A stretch of 64,000 nt of DNA, taken from contig NZ_BMHY01000006.1 of the NCBI RefSeq assembly GCF_014641555.1, positions 229,455 to 293,454 of the forward strand, in the 5' to 3' direction. Both the position numbers and the translations under genes were made by a program. The notes beneath the pieces were generated by a model. The model did not search any database, was not told the origin of the DNA, and saw only the letters and a list, made by a program, of their open reading frames with translations. The DNA is from Paenibacillus radicis (ex Gao et al. 2016). Lineage in GTDB: Bacteria; Bacillota; Bacilli; Paenibacillales; Paenibacillaceae. Of the stretch, positions 17,925-26,653 are shown one piece after another; within the stretch, counting starts at the first letter, position 1; each line of letters begins with the position of its first letter.

Positions 17925-18188
17925 TTAGTCCTCGTCTTCCTCGTCCTCAATAAGCGCGAGGCGCTTTGCATCGAGGTACTCCTGCGTCGCGCGATCGCGC
18001 TCGCGGCCTTTATCCTTCAGACGCTCGATTGCGGGCTGAATGAGCAGGTCGACTTCCTTTTGCACCGTATAGGCCAGATCGTAACGGCTTTGCGACTCCA
18101 AGAAGGAGCCCACTTCCATTAATGCGTTGTACCGGTCCAGCTCATCCCGGGTCAACAAGCCTCGAACTTGCACGCTGCAATGGCGCAT
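17925..18188 (-). CDS. Hypothetical 87-aa protein coupled to ndh
   Basis: Not recognised. The product is charged and probably helical: MRHCSVQVRGLLTRDELDRYN at the start, a middle helix (FLESQSRYDLAYTVQKEVDLL) and a highly acidic C-terminal tail (EDEEDED). There is no membrane segment. The ATG overlaps the ndh stop as TAATG, strongly suggesting translational coupling. An open upstream extension (28 codons) lies entirely within ndh and was not used. Context suggests a role linked to NDH-2, but this is inference. Confidence 0.7.
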   Translation of the reverse strand: MRHCSVQVRGLLTRDELDRYNALMEVGSFLESQSRYDLAYTVQKEVDLLIQPAIERLKDKGRERDRATQEYLDAKRLALIEDEEDED

Positions 18189-19381
18189 TATAGAAACTTG
18201 CCTTTGCGCAGCACGAGCGGAATACCGCCGATAATGAACAGGTAACGCAGGTCGATCATTTTTTTCAGCCAAGCCGCAACGCGGCCTTTATATTTTTTAC
18301 CGAAGGCGATGCCGATCGCTTCGCCTTTGCCGAGCGAGGCAACCGTACCCTTGTTGCTGAACACAAAGCCTTTCAGCGGCTGGTTGCGGATCGAAGCGAC
18401 CAGGTTATGCGCACATACGACGCCTTGCTGCATCGCGATTTGCGCAGTTGGCGGGTAAGGGCGGCCTTCCGGATTGAACATCAGCGAATTGTCGCCAACG
18501 ATATAGATGTTCTCATGACCCGGAGCACGCAGGTTGTCATCGATTTTCACACGGCCGCGCATCGTTTCAAAGCCAGCATCCTCAATAAGACGGTTGCCGC
18601 GGATGCCGCCAGTCCAGATAACGGTTTGCGATTTGATTTCTTCGCCTTCGCCAACAACGACGCCATCCGGCGTGCATTCTTTAATGGCTGTGCCGATGCG
18701 GAACGTAACGCCTTTTTTGGACAAGACGTCCATTGCGTATTCCACAAGCTCAGGATCAAAGCCAGGCAAAGCGGTTGGAGCCGCTTCAATATTGTAAATT
18801 TTCACGAGAGCAGGATCAACGTCAAACTGTTTGCAAAGCTCAGGAATGCGGTCGGACAGCTCACCGATAAATTCAATGCCGGTAAAGCCTGCTCCGCCTA
18901 CGATGAACGTTAAGTAATCCGTACGATGAGGCTCGCGTTTATAGCGGGCAAATTGATATTCAATATGTTCCCGGATCAGACGAACCGAGTTGATGCTGCG
19001 AATATTCATCGCATATTCACCAAGACCCGGAATGCCGAATGTTTCCGGCTCGCCGCCTAGGCCAATTACAAGATAATCATAAGAAAGAGTGCCGTCTTCC
19101 AGAATGACCTTTTTGTCTTGCGGACGAATTTGAACAACCGTCGATTTGACGAAGTCGATCTTAAATTCGTCGATCAGTTTGGAAATGCTGACACGGGCAT
19201 TTTCCGGATTATCGGTCCCGGCAGCGGGCATATGCAAATGTGTTGTAATGTAGTGATAGTCATGCTTATTTACGAGGGTGACGTCGGCTTCGTTGTAATT
19301 AAGCTCCTTTTGGAGACGCAACGCAGTCAGTACTCCACCGTACCCTGCACCTAAAATAACGATTTTCGGTATGTTGCTCAT
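18188..19381 (-). CDS. ndh: Type II NADH dehydrogenase (NDH-2)
   Basis: Single-subunit, non-proton-pumping NADH:menaquinone oxidoreductase bound to the inner face of the membrane. The FAD-binding GAGYGG is at residues 11-16 and the NADH-binding GGAGFTG at 162-168. IYIVGDNSLMFNPEGRPYPPTAQ is the C-terminal FAD-contacting block, and the C-terminal helix (AWLKKMIDLRYLFIIGG) is the likely membrane anchor. Length (397 aa) is typical. The Rex-like operator just downstream of its promoter implies control by the NADH/NAD ratio. Confidence 0.93.
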   Translation of the reverse strand: MSNIPKIVILGAGYGGVLTALRLQKELNYNEADVTLVNKHDYHYITTHLHMPAAGTDNPENARVSISKLIDEFKIDFVKSTVVQIRPQDKKVILEDGTLSYDYLVIGLGGEPETFGIPGLGEYAMNIRSINSVRLIREHIEYQFARYKREPHRTDYLTFIVGGAGFTGIEFIGELSDRIPELCKQFDVDPALVKIYNIEAAPTALPGFDPELVEYAMDVLSKKGVTFRIGTAIKECTPDGVVVGEGEEIKSQTVIWTGGIRGNRLIEDAGFETMRGRVKIDDNLRAPGHENIYIVGDNSLMFNPEGRPYPPTAQIAMQQGVVCAHNLVASIRNQPLKGFVFSNKGTVASLGKGEAIGIAFGKKYKGRVAAWLKKMIDLRYLFIIGGIPLVLRKGKFL

Positions 19382-19415
19382 CGTATGATCCCATCCATTC
19401 CTGTGCTTTTTTTCT

Positions 19416-19433
19416 CTGTGAAAAATTACACAA
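19416..19433. promoter_or_regulatory. Candidate Rex operator of ndh
   Basis: CTGTGAAAAATTACACAA differs at two positions from the Rex consensus TTGTGAA-N4-TTCACAA. It sits just downstream of the predicted ndh transcription start, a repressing position. Rex control of NDH-2 is established in Bacillus subtilis. Confidence 0.65.
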
Positions 19434-19446
19434 ACCCGTATGCTAA

Positions 19447-19475
19447 TTTATAATATCTATCGGTAGCTTGTGCAA
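19447..19475 (-). promoter_or_regulatory. Sigma-A promoter of ndh
   Basis: Minus-strand TTGCAC (19475-19470), 17-bp spacer and TATAAA (19452-19447). Confidence 0.65.
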
Positions 19476-19677
19476 TTCGGTTCCTCTTTATAAGAACTGG
19501 GCTTTGACATCTTCATCTCTCATCGCAATCGTGGTTTTTTAGGTAAAATCCATACATTTTGACGGTCCAAGCTTCCAGTGACTTACGTAATATACATCAG
19601 AAATATTACATAGTTTTCTTTAAAAGTTCAAGAGCAAAATATACGAAAAACTTTAGAGAGGCATACAAATTCGCGGT

Positions 19678-19706
19678 TTCAATCCTGGCTGTCAAAAGCT
19701 TATAAT
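19678..19706 (+). promoter_or_regulatory. Likely promoter of yumC
   Basis: A perfect -10 box TATAAT at 19701-19706 with a weak TTCAAT at -35 (17-bp spacing), 35 bp before the yumC start. Confidence 0.4.
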
Positions 19707-19741
19707 GAAGTAGCGTTTAATCCAAAATTGGAGGTGCATCC

Positions 19742-20749
19742 ATGCCTAATTCCGAATCCTTGGAACAAACCGTCGACATTGCCATTATCGGGGGCGGGCC
19801 CGCCGGCTTGTTTGCTGCTTTTTACGGAGGAATGCGTCAAGCATCCGTATTATTAATAGAAAGCATGCCTCAGCTAGGGGGACAATTAGCAGCCCTTTAT
19901 CCCGAGAAATATATATACGATGTTGCCGGATTTCCGAAAGTAACAGCCCAAGAGCTCGTTGACCGTCTCATTGAGCAGCTTTCCCTGTTCAAACCGGACA
20001 TTCGTCTCGAAGAAAAGGTATCCGCGGTTACGAAAAAGGACGATCGGCTGTTCGAGATCGTTACGAACAAATCGGCTTATTATGCCAAAGCGGTCATTAT
20101 TACGGCTGGCGTTGGCGCATTTGAGCCCCGCAGACTGGAACTGCCCGAAGCTGCGCAATATGAGAGCAGCAATCTTCATTACTTTGTTGGTGATCTTCAG
20201 CGGTTCAAGGATCAGAACGTGCTGATCAGCGGTGGCGGCGATTCTGCCGTCGATTGGTCGCTTATGCTAGAGCCGATTGCAAAAAGCGTCACGCTCACCC
20301 ACCGCCGCGACAAATTCCGGGCGCATGAGCATAGTGTCGAAAACCTGATGAGTTCCACCGTTAAAATCGCGACGCCAAAAGAAATTACAGCGCTCCATGA
20401 CGATGGCAGCGGCCGGATCGGACGGGTAACGCTGACCGACGTCAAAACGAAGGAAACTACAGAGCTTAATGTGGATGCAGTTATCGTCAACTTTGGCTTC
20501 GTCTCCTCGCTTGGCCCTATCGCAGATTGGGGCATTCACATCGAAGGCGGCTCGATCGTTGTCGATACTCGAATGGAAACGAACATTCCGGGGATTTTTG
20601 CCGCTGGCGACATTACCACTTACCCGGGCAAACTCAAGCTCATTGCCGTTGGCTTCGGCGAAGCTCCTACTGCAATTAATAATGCAAAGGTGTACGTCGA
20701 TCCAAGCGCAAAGCTGTCTCCAGGACATAGCAGCAACATGAAGCTGTAA
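19742..20749 (+). CDS. yumC: Ferredoxin/flavodoxin--NADP+ reductase, thioredoxin-reductase-like (YumC)
   Basis: FAD enzyme that transfers electrons between NADPH and ferredoxin or flavodoxin. FAD-binding GGGPAG is at residues 17-22, [16 protein letters not shown] is typical of the YumC type, and the NADPH site is [10 protein letters not shown]. The C-terminal FAD block is [19 protein letters not shown]. There is no CxxC redox pair in the middle domain, separating it from true thioredoxin reductase. Start supported by GGAGG upstream. Divergent from ndh. Confidence 0.92.
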   Translation: MPNSESLEQTVDIAIIGGGPAGLFAAFYGGMRQASVLLIESMPQLGGQLAALYPEKYIYDVAGFPKVTAQELVDRLIEQLSLFKPDIRLEEKVSAVTKKDDRLFEIVTNKSAYYAKAVIITAGVGAFEPRRLELPEAAQYESSNLHYFVGDLQRFKDQNVLISGGGDSAVDWSLMLEPIAKSVTLTHRRDKFRAHEHSVENLMSSTVKIATPKEITALHDDGSGRIGRVTLTDVKTKETTELNVDAVIVNFGFVSSLGPIADWGIHIEGGSIVVDTRMETNIPGIFAAGDITTYPGKLKLIAVGFGEAPTAINNAKVYVDPSAKLSPGHSSNMKL

Positions 20750-20779
20750 AAAACGTGTATGCGCGTATATGATCAAAAA

Positions 20780-20856
20780 AAGGGTATCCTAACCTTGGCT
20801 TTTGCAATTCCCGCAGCGCATTTCAGCGCTCGAGTCCAGCCAAGGAGGATACCCTT
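20780..20856. promoter_or_regulatory. Long hairpin enclosing the ribosome site of the zinc-ribbon gene; terminator on the opposite strand
   Basis: AAGGGTATCCT (20780-20790) pairs with AGGATACCCTT (20846-20856), and CCTTGGCT (20793-20800) with AGCCAAGG (20838-20845). An inner AGCGC/GCGCT stem is present. The right arm contains AAGGAGG and ends one base before the ATG, so the folded plus-strand RNA would hide the ribosome site. On the minus strand the same stem is followed by TTTTTTT, which makes an intrinsic terminator. Confidence 0.8.
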
Positions 20857-21096
20857 ATGTTATGTCCGGTTTGCAACGGCTTGCAGCCCCTTTTTGCACA
20901 ATGCGAAAATTGTCATGAACCATTAAGTGATTTGGGACGGATAGCGGATTGGACTGGCCCTTATGCGCCATACGAGCCATGGGAAGCGTCAGAGCAACAA
21001 TATGAACAAACGGCGGAGACAACACATTGCAAGCATATTGCTTTCTGCCTGAATTGTGAGCGAACCGTAGATGTGGGGATAACGGAGTGGATGTAA
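20857..21096 (+). CDS. Small zinc-ribbon-like protein, 79 aa
   Basis: Not assigned to a named family. The N-terminus has CPVC-N...-CENC (residues 3-6 and about 16-19) and the C-terminal half has C-KH...FCLNC, giving two likely metal-binding Cys clusters. The middle is aromatic and acidic (DWTGPYAPYEPWEASEQQYEQ). AAGGAGG lies 8 nt before the ATG but inside a stable stem. It is 107 bp downstream of yumC on the same strand and could be cotranscribed. Confidence 0.75.
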   Translation: MLCPVCNGLQPLFAQCENCHEPLSDLGRIADWTGPYAPYEPWEASEQQYEQTAETTHCKHIAFCLNCERTVDVGITEWM

Positions 21097-21103
21097 TTCT
21101 TGT

Positions 21104-21247
21104 CTAAGCCGTTACGAGCTCTTCGCGCAAACCTAGCTTTCTGCGCCTCATTTCCAATTGCAGCATGTAAATAAATTCAGGCTCTAACTCAAATTGGACG
21201 GCCGCGATATAGGTGTCTTCCAGCAATTCATCGTTAAGCAATTCCAT
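21104..21247 (-). CDS. sda: Sporulation histidine kinase inhibitor Sda
   Basis: 47-aa checkpoint protein that binds KinA/KinB and blocks phosphorelay activation when replication is initiating or impaired. LLNDELLEDTYIAAVQFELE followed by PEFIYMLQLEMRRRKLG aligns with Sda (LSDELL-E-Y...L...FI-L...EI-RR-LG). GGAAAGGAAG precedes the ATG. An upstream ATG in the leader was not used. Five to six DnaA-box-like sequences lie directly upstream, matching the known DnaA-dependent control of sda. Confidence 0.88.
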   Translation of the reverse strand: MELLNDELLEDTYIAAVQFELEPEFIYMLQLEMRRRKLGLREELVTA

Positions 21248-21329
21248 AGCGGACACTTCCTTTCCTCATGGATTATCCTAATTTCTTCCTCATAGTAGCA
21301 TTGATTTTTCAATCCAACAACAGATCGAA

Positions 21330-21428
21330 TTATACACAACCACCTGTGGACATGCTGTGCATGATTTGTGGACATGCGTCGAAAAATAAGGAAACTCAAC
21401 GTGGATGATGTGGATATCGTTATACACA
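21330..21428. promoter_or_regulatory. DnaA-box cluster upstream of sda
   Basis: Near-matches to TTATCCACA: TTATACACA at 21330-21338 and 21420-21428, ATATCCACA (minus) at 21409-21417, ATGTCCACA (minus) at 21345-21353 and 21367-21375, and TCATCCACG (minus) at 21400-21408. All carry one or two mismatches. The spacing fits a cooperative DnaA-binding promoter region. Confidence 0.75.
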
Positions 21429-21551
21429 GCCTATTTTTCGCTAAGTTCAATAAAAAACTTTAATGGGAATTCCCAACTCCATTAATGGAATATATTGACC
21501 ATATCTATCATATAAAAGTAGGTTCTAGCCTTCTCCCGGTCTCCATCGCGC

Positions 21552-21581
21552 AAAAAAATAAACCCGCCAAGGGGTTTATTT
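21552..21581 (-). terminator. Terminator of the YheC/D gene
   Basis: AAATAAACCC/GGGTTTATTT stem followed on the minus strand by a T run. Confidence 0.85.
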
Positions 21582-21608
21582 CATACTTACCCATCCATTC
21601 TTACTCTC

Positions 21609-22280
21609 TTATTGAGGCCTCGTATTCACTTCAAAAATCCATATCTTTCCGCTCGTATCGATGCCATAGTCAAACCCAAGCTGTCCAATTCCGGGAAATT
21701 TCGCTTCCAGAAGCTGAGTGGAAAGGACGGTAAGCTCCCGCATTTTCTGCTTCTTCGCGCCAACGGCCGACGCTCCAATTGATCGTCTTATACCTTGCGC
21801 AGCCGTTACCATCGTACCTCCCCGGCAAATGTTCGTTACGAACAAGCCTGGCTTGGCTATCCGCCCAACCAAAGAGCGATATACCCAGCCGTTATCGGTT
21901 TTCACATATTTCACGCGATAATCGATCGGACGTCCGCCAACCGTCGCCAAATAAATACCCTTCTGAATCAAATATGCCCGTTTCTTCTTGCACTGATCCA
22001 GCGAGCGCTTCATGCTCTCGAAACTCGTAAAGCTTCTCGTCTTGGCATAGTATGAGTAGGAATAGCCCCCGCTCGTTTTCGAAACTTTAATGACTCCGTT
22101 CCCCCCGGCACCGCGCACCGGCTTGACGACAACCATCTGATGCGTATTCAGCATGCTTCTCAAATTCTCACTCGTATAACGGCTAGTAGGAGGGATATGG
22201 GGCGCAATTTGCGGATTCGAGCGAAGCACGGCCGTTTTAGCCCATTTGCTGGCTAATTGCCTGCCTTGATGTTCACCCAA
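21609..22280 (-). CDS. YheC/YheD-family ATP-grasp protein
   Basis: Member of the YheC/YheD family, ATP-grasp-like proteins associated with the endospore coat in Bacillus; the reaction is unknown. The ATP-binding part contains VVVKPVRGAGGNGVIKV, and the C-terminal block is GQLGFDYGIDTSGKIWIFEVNTRPQ with acidic metal ligands. The frame opens 13 codons further upstream, but the only good ribosome site (AAGGAG) is inside that stretch, 10 nt before a TTG, so the TTG start is preferred. It is single-domain (223 aa), shorter than full-length YheC/D of about 360-450 aa. Confidence 0.8.
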   Translation of the reverse strand: MGEHQGRQLASKWAKTAVLRSNPQIAPHIPPTSRYTSENLRSMLNTHQMVVVKPVRGAGGNGVIKVSKTSGGYSYSYYAKTRSFTSFESMKRSLDQCKKKRAYLIQKGIYLATVGGRPIDYRVKYVKTDNGWVYRSLVGRIAKPGLFVTNICRGGTMVTAAQGIRRSIGASAVGAKKQKMRELTVLSTQLLEAKFPGIGQLGFDYGIDTSGKIWIFEVNTRPQ

Positions 22281-22495
22281 TACTTTCAATCTCCTTTCCT
22301 GCGGCTTCATCCATAGCATATGACAGAGAAGTATCTATCTCTTGGATGAATGTCGGAGGATAGAAGCCCCAATTGCCGAGCATATTAGCGCCTTCCAAGC
22401 AATCTGCCTAGCGAATGGGTGATTGTCAGACGAATAGTTGAACTATATTAATAGAAGAAATTATTCAATAACGTTACATGAGGCAGCTGAAAATG

Positions 22496-22541
22496 CAAAA
22501 AAAAGGTACAGTTCCTCCTTTAGTGGAGGTGGCTGTACCTT
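22496..22541 (-). terminator. Terminator of topB
   Basis: AAGGTACAG/CTGTACCTT outer stem and CCTCC/GGAGG inner stem, followed on the minus strand by T9. Confidence 0.9.
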
Positions 22542-22586
22542 CTTCATCATTGAATTTTGATCCGAATAGCCTGGTTCAAGACTGAA

Positions 22587-24746
22587 CTATTCTTTATTTT
22601 TCTCCATAGCGGCCTTTAAAGCATCGGCCAAACTATTCGACAAGCTGACGTTGTCGCTGAATTGCTCGATCATTTTTTTCTGCTGATGCTTGTTCACTCG
22701 TCCGCCTTGCTTGTCCCCCAGCATCTCGATCACGTTGCAGGGGCGGCATTGCGCATACTTGCCGGCTTTGCCGTCATGGATCTCCATCTTCTTATGGCAC
22801 TGCGGACAGCGCTTGTTAGACAGCGCCGGCTCGGTCGCGCGGCGATAGCTGCACTCCCTGTCGGAGCAAACGAGTGATTTGCCCCGCTTCCCTTTCACTT
22901 CCATAAGCAGCTTGCCGCATTCCGGGCAGCGGGAGTGGGTCAAGTTATGCGGCTTGTATTCCTTCGTCTCGTTCTTGACCTCCGTTACCCATTTGCTGGC
23001 CTGCTCGCGAATGGAAGCCATAAATTTGGCGGGCTCGCCTTTGCCTTGCGCAATGCGCTCCAGCTCACGCTCCCATTGCGCCGTCAAATCCGGACTGCGC
23101 AATTCTTCGACCACCAGTTCAATCAGTTGCTTCCCTTTGCCTGTCGGGATAAGCCGGTTTTGCGACCGTTCAATCGTATCGGTGGACAGCAGCTTCTCAA
23201 TAATGTCCGCGCGGGTAGCCGGCGTTCCTAGCCCATGCTTCTCCATCTTCGACAGCAGCGACGCCTCCGTATAACGGGCAGGCGGCATCGTGCGAAGCTC
23301 CTTGACCCGGCTTTGCTTAACCGGTACCGTCTGACCCTGTGTCAGAGCAGGCAGAAGCTGCTCGGGCTGCCGTTCCCCTTGCCCGCTGCGTCCGTCTTCT
23401 TCCTCGTCCTCATCGTCGTCGGCTGCGCGGAGCGCTTCTCCGCTGTAAAGCTCCTTCCAGCCCATATCCTTCATGATCTTCCCTTTGGCATAGAGCTTGT
23501 CGGTTCCGACCGTAAGCGTCACGCTCGTCTCGTCATACCGGTACGGAGCATAGAACAATGCGATAAAACGACGTACGATCAAATCATAAAGTCTGCGCTC
23601 CTCATTGCTTAGCGCCGATAAATTGACGAATTGCTCCGTCGGAATAATAGCATGGTGATCGCTCACTTTGCTGTCATCAACGAATCGCTTCGTCACCGGA
23701 AGCTGACCGCGCAGCAGCTTGCGCGCCAAAGCCGAATAAGACCCCACTGCAATGCTTTCCAGCCTGCCCTTCAGCGTCGGTACGATATCACTGGACAAAT
23801 ATTTAGAATCCGTGCGGGGATAAGTGACCAGCTTATGCTGCTCATACAGCTTTTGCAGCACATTCGAGGTTTGCTTTGCGGAGAAGCCAAGCCGCTTGTT
23901 CGCATCCCTCTGCAGCTCGGTCAGATCGTAAGCCTGCGGATGAGGCTCTGTTTTCTCAACCGTGCGCAGCTTGTCTACTTTCGCGCCTTTGCCATTCAAC
24001 CGGCCTGCCGCAGCTTCCGCCGCCTCGCGGTTCCAGACTCTGCCGTCATGCGAATCCGATTCCCGCCATACCGCTTGAAAACCGCCCAGATCGGCAGAAA
24101 TCGTCCAATACGGCTGCGATTGAAACTGTTGAATCTCCTTCTCCCGGTCCATCATAGCGCCAAGCGTCGGCGTCTGAACACGTCCGGCCGCAAGCTGAGC
24201 ATTATATTTAACGGTAAGCGCACGGGTTACATTCAATCCAATCAGCCAGTCTGCCTCTGCCCGGCATACCGCCGAGGCGTACAAATTGTTGTAATCTTTG
24301 CCTGGCTTCAGTGCCTGGAAGCCGTCTTTAATCGCCTTGTCTGTCTGCGAGGAAATCCAGAGCCGCTTGAACGGCTTGCGCCAATGAACGAGCTCCATGA
24401 TCCAGCGTGCCACAAGCTCGCCCTCACGTCCGGCGTCCGTCGCAATAATGAGCTCGCCGATATCCTGTCTGCGGCAAAGCTGAGCAACGGCTTTATATTG
24501 ATGAGAGGTTTCCTTCATCACCTTCAAGTTCATTTTGGGCGGAAGCAGCGGCAAATCTTCCAGACTCCATGTCTTGTATTTCGCATCATACTCTTCCGGT
24601 TCAGCCAATGTGACGAGGTGGCCAAGCGCCCAGGTTACGACATATTTCGGGCCTTCGATATAGCTTTTATTTTTTTGGCTGCAGCCAAGTACGCGGGCAA
24701 GCTCTCTGGCCACGCTCGGTTTTTCCGCCAGAACAAGTGATTTCAT
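22587..24746 (-). CDS. topB: DNA topoisomerase III
   Basis: Type IA topoisomerase that decatenates and relaxes DNA through a transient 5'-phosphotyrosine. The TOPRIM domain starts at LVLAEKPSVARELARVLG and contains IATDAGREGELVARWI. The active-site Tyr is in KLVTYPRTDSKYLSSD. The C-terminus has two zinc ribbons (CPECGKLL...CSDRECSY and CPQCHKKM...CRPC). A TTG start five codons upstream overlaps the GGAG ribosome site, so the ATG with 9-nt spacing was used. An acidic loop (DDDEDEEEDG) interrupts the catalytic domain. Monocistronic. Confidence 0.94.
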   Translation of the reverse strand: MKSLVLAEKPSVARELARVLGCSQKNKSYIEGPKYVVTWALGHLVTLAEPEEYDAKYKTWSLEDLPLLPPKMNLKVMKETSHQYKAVAQLCRRQDIGELIIATDAGREGELVARWIMELVHWRKPFKRLWISSQTDKAIKDGFQALKPGKDYNNLYASAVCRAEADWLIGLNVTRALTVKYNAQLAAGRVQTPTLGAMMDREKEIQQFQSQPYWTISADLGGFQAVWRESDSHDGRVWNREAAEAAAGRLNGKGAKVDKLRTVEKTEPHPQAYDLTELQRDANKRLGFSAKQTSNVLQKLYEQHKLVTYPRTDSKYLSSDIVPTLKGRLESIAVGSYSALARKLLRGQLPVTKRFVDDSKVSDHHAIIPTEQFVNLSALSNEERRLYDLIVRRFIALFYAPYRYDETSVTLTVGTDKLYAKGKIMKDMGWKELYSGEALRAADDDEDEEEDGRSGQGERQPEQLLPALTQGQTVPVKQSRVKELRTMPPARYTEASLLSKMEKHGLGTPATRADIIEKLLSTDTIERSQNRLIPTGKGKQLIELVVEELRSPDLTAQWERELERIAQGKGEPAKFMASIREQASKWVTEVKNETKEYKPHNLTHSRCPECGKLLMEVKGKRGKSLVCSDRECSYRRATEPALSNKRCPQCHKKMEIHDGKAGKYAQCRPCNVIEMLGDKQGGRVNKHQQKKMIEQFSDNVSLSNSLADALKAAMEKNKE

Positions 24747-24929
24747 TGCTGTTTTCTCCAATCGTATCGGGTATTGTATTCCTCTTATTCTACCATAGGA
24801 AAGAGAAACCGCCGACTATCCTGCTTTCTCTTACCCTTCCACTCTATTTTACCCGGCAATTCCGAGTGTGCTATAGTATTTTCATTATCTACTATTCTAA
24901 ATTTATGAATGAACTAGGAGCGTGTCCGA

Positions 24930-26087
24930 ATGAAGCCCCGCTTAATTGCCGTCATCACATCGGTTTTGCTTATTTACGGCCTCATCAACTGGTACATCGG
25001 CTGGAACGGCTGGGTGTATGCTTCAACCCTGTTCGGGTGGGAGTCGCCAGTACTGTACAGCATAGTTATTGTCGTTCTCGCGCTTGGCTATATACTCGGG
25101 CGAATCGGACAATCTAACTTCACCCGGCCGTTTGCCCGGCAATTGAAACTGCTAGGCTCTTACTGGATTGCCATATTCGAATACGGCGTTCTTCTGCTTC
25201 TGCCAGCCGACTTGATCGCCTGGCTGCTGACGAAAACTTCCGTTACGACAGAGACATCCATTCTTGCTGTAGGGACAGTAGTTGTCGTCATACTCGCTGC
25301 GTTGCTTATTCGAGGCTCATGGAATGCTTGGACACCGATCGTTCGGGTCTATAACGCTGTGATTCCGAAGCAAGCTGGCAATCTGAAAAAGCTAAAAATC
25401 GGGATGGCTTCCGACATTCATCTCGGAACGACGGTCGGCAACCGTCATCTGCAGCGTCTTGTTGACGAGATGGAGAGAATAAAGCCGGACATCATTCTGT
25501 TGCCCGGTGACATTATCGACGACGATATCGATCCGTTTATCCGCTACAAAATGGCAGATGTCATGAAACAGCTGAAAGCGCCGCTTGGCGTATATGCCGT
25601 ACTTGGCAACCACGAATACATCGGCGGGCATATCGAGCAATTTGTAGCGGAAATGGACGCGATCGGCATCCGTGTATTGCGCGACGAGAACGTGCTTATT
25701 GCGGACAGCTTCTATATTATCGGCCGTAAAGACGCCTCCGCTGCTTCCGGCCGCAACGACAAAAACGGCAGGCTGCCGATCCGCAGCCTTGTAGCCGAGG
25801 TCGATGCAGCACTGCCGCTCATTATGATGGATCACCAGCCCTCCGATTTGGAGCAGGCTGCCGTTAACGGTATCGATCTTTCGTTATCAGGCCATACGCA
25901 TCGCGGCCAAATGGCACCTAATCATCTCGTTACCCGCAGACTGTTCGAGCTTGATTGGGGCTACAAACAGAAAGGCGGCCTGCATGCAGTCGTCTCCTCC
26001 GGCTTCGGCAGCTGGGGACCGCCAATCCGAATCGGAAGCCGTTCAGAGGTCATTCAGATCGATTTGGAGTTTAAGAATAGAGGATAA
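24930..26087 (+). CDS. Membrane-anchored metallophosphoesterase
   Basis: Calcineurin-like phosphoesterase with an N-terminal membrane domain of about four helices (residues 1-130) and a catalytic domain facing one side of the membrane. Metal-binding motifs appear in order: ASDIHLG, LPGDIIDDD, LGNHEY and LSGHTHRGQ. This arrangement resembles YkuE/YpbG-like enzymes; the substrate is unknown. TAGGAG precedes the ATG. It stands alone, divergent from topB. Confidence 0.9.
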   Translation: MKPRLIAVITSVLLIYGLINWYIGWNGWVYASTLFGWESPVLYSIVIVVLALGYILGRIGQSNFTRPFARQLKLLGSYWIAIFEYGVLLLLPADLIAWLLTKTSVTTETSILAVGTVVVVILAALLIRGSWNAWTPIVRVYNAVIPKQAGNLKKLKIGMASDIHLGTTVGNRHLQRLVDEMERIKPDIILLPGDIIDDDIDPFIRYKMADVMKQLKAPLGVYAVLGNHEYIGGHIEQFVAEMDAIGIRVLRDENVLIADSFYIIGRKDASAASGRNDKNGRLPIRSLVAEVDAALPLIMMDHQPSDLEQAAVNGIDLSLSGHTHRGQMAPNHLVTRRLFELDWGYKQKGGLHAVVSSGFGSWGPPIRIGSRSEVIQIDLEFKNRG

Positions 26088-26098
26088 AATAATTCCGG

Positions 26099-26626
26099 TT
26101 ACTGATTATTTTCTCTTACTTGCAGCGCCGTACGGCGAAGCCAGCCATAGATGACGTCCGCCTGCAGCAGCAGCACTGCTGCCAGTGCAAGCTTCGCTAA
26201 CTGTACAACTAGACTGCTCCATGCGCTGACTAGGAAAGGCTGAGAGATCGTATACGACTGCGCATAGACCTGCAACACTTGAGCGACGCTGCCAATCAAA
26301 GTTGGCAGCGTCGTTATTATAATAACGATCGCCACCAGCGAAAAGCCAAAGCGATATAACGTGCCCTCTGGAACTCGATTCCAATCGAAATTTGCTTCCC
26401 CTTTATCCCCCACGATGCGTAAAGCAGCCCAACCGGCTTTTTTCCAGAACAGAGCACTTCCCCCGATTAGCAGCAACGCTGGCAAGAGAGAAATCCCCCA
26501 TATCATCATGCCTTCACTTCCGACTACAATCATTTGAATGGTCGTGCCGACGAATAGCAAAGCACGTATAAGCATCCATACCGCCAGCAATCTTACGGCA
26601 ACAAAGGTCAATTCATGAAGCTTCAT
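26099..26626 (-). CDS. Hypothetical membrane protein, 175 aa
   Basis: Not recognised. Four hydrophobic segments are visible (about residues 7-33, 41-60, 92-116 and 134-156), with a cytoplasmic-type loop (WKKAGWAALRIVGDKGEANFDWN) between the second and third. It ends 11 bp from the convergent phosphoesterase gene. It follows the AAA ATPase gene by 27 bp on the same strand, so the two may be cotranscribed. Confidence 0.7.
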   Translation of the reverse strand: MKLHELTFVAVRLLAVWMLIRALLFVGTTIQMIVVGSEGMMIWGISLLPALLLIGGSALFWKKAGWAALRIVGDKGEANFDWNRVPEGTLYRFGFSLVAIVIIITTLPTLIGSVAQVLQVYAQSYTISQPFLVSAWSSLVVQLAKLALAAVLLLQADVIYGWLRRTALQVRENNQ

Positions 26627-26653
26627 CGTAAGTCCCCCTTCGTTTCTCGTTAC

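Noticed and set aside
20774..20856. Simple intrinsic terminator of yumC
   Set aside because: On the plus strand the stem is not followed by a T run; the T7 tail is only on the minus strand.
23631..24740. 369-codon plus-strand frame opposite topB
   Set aside because: Antisense shadow of the topoisomerase gene.
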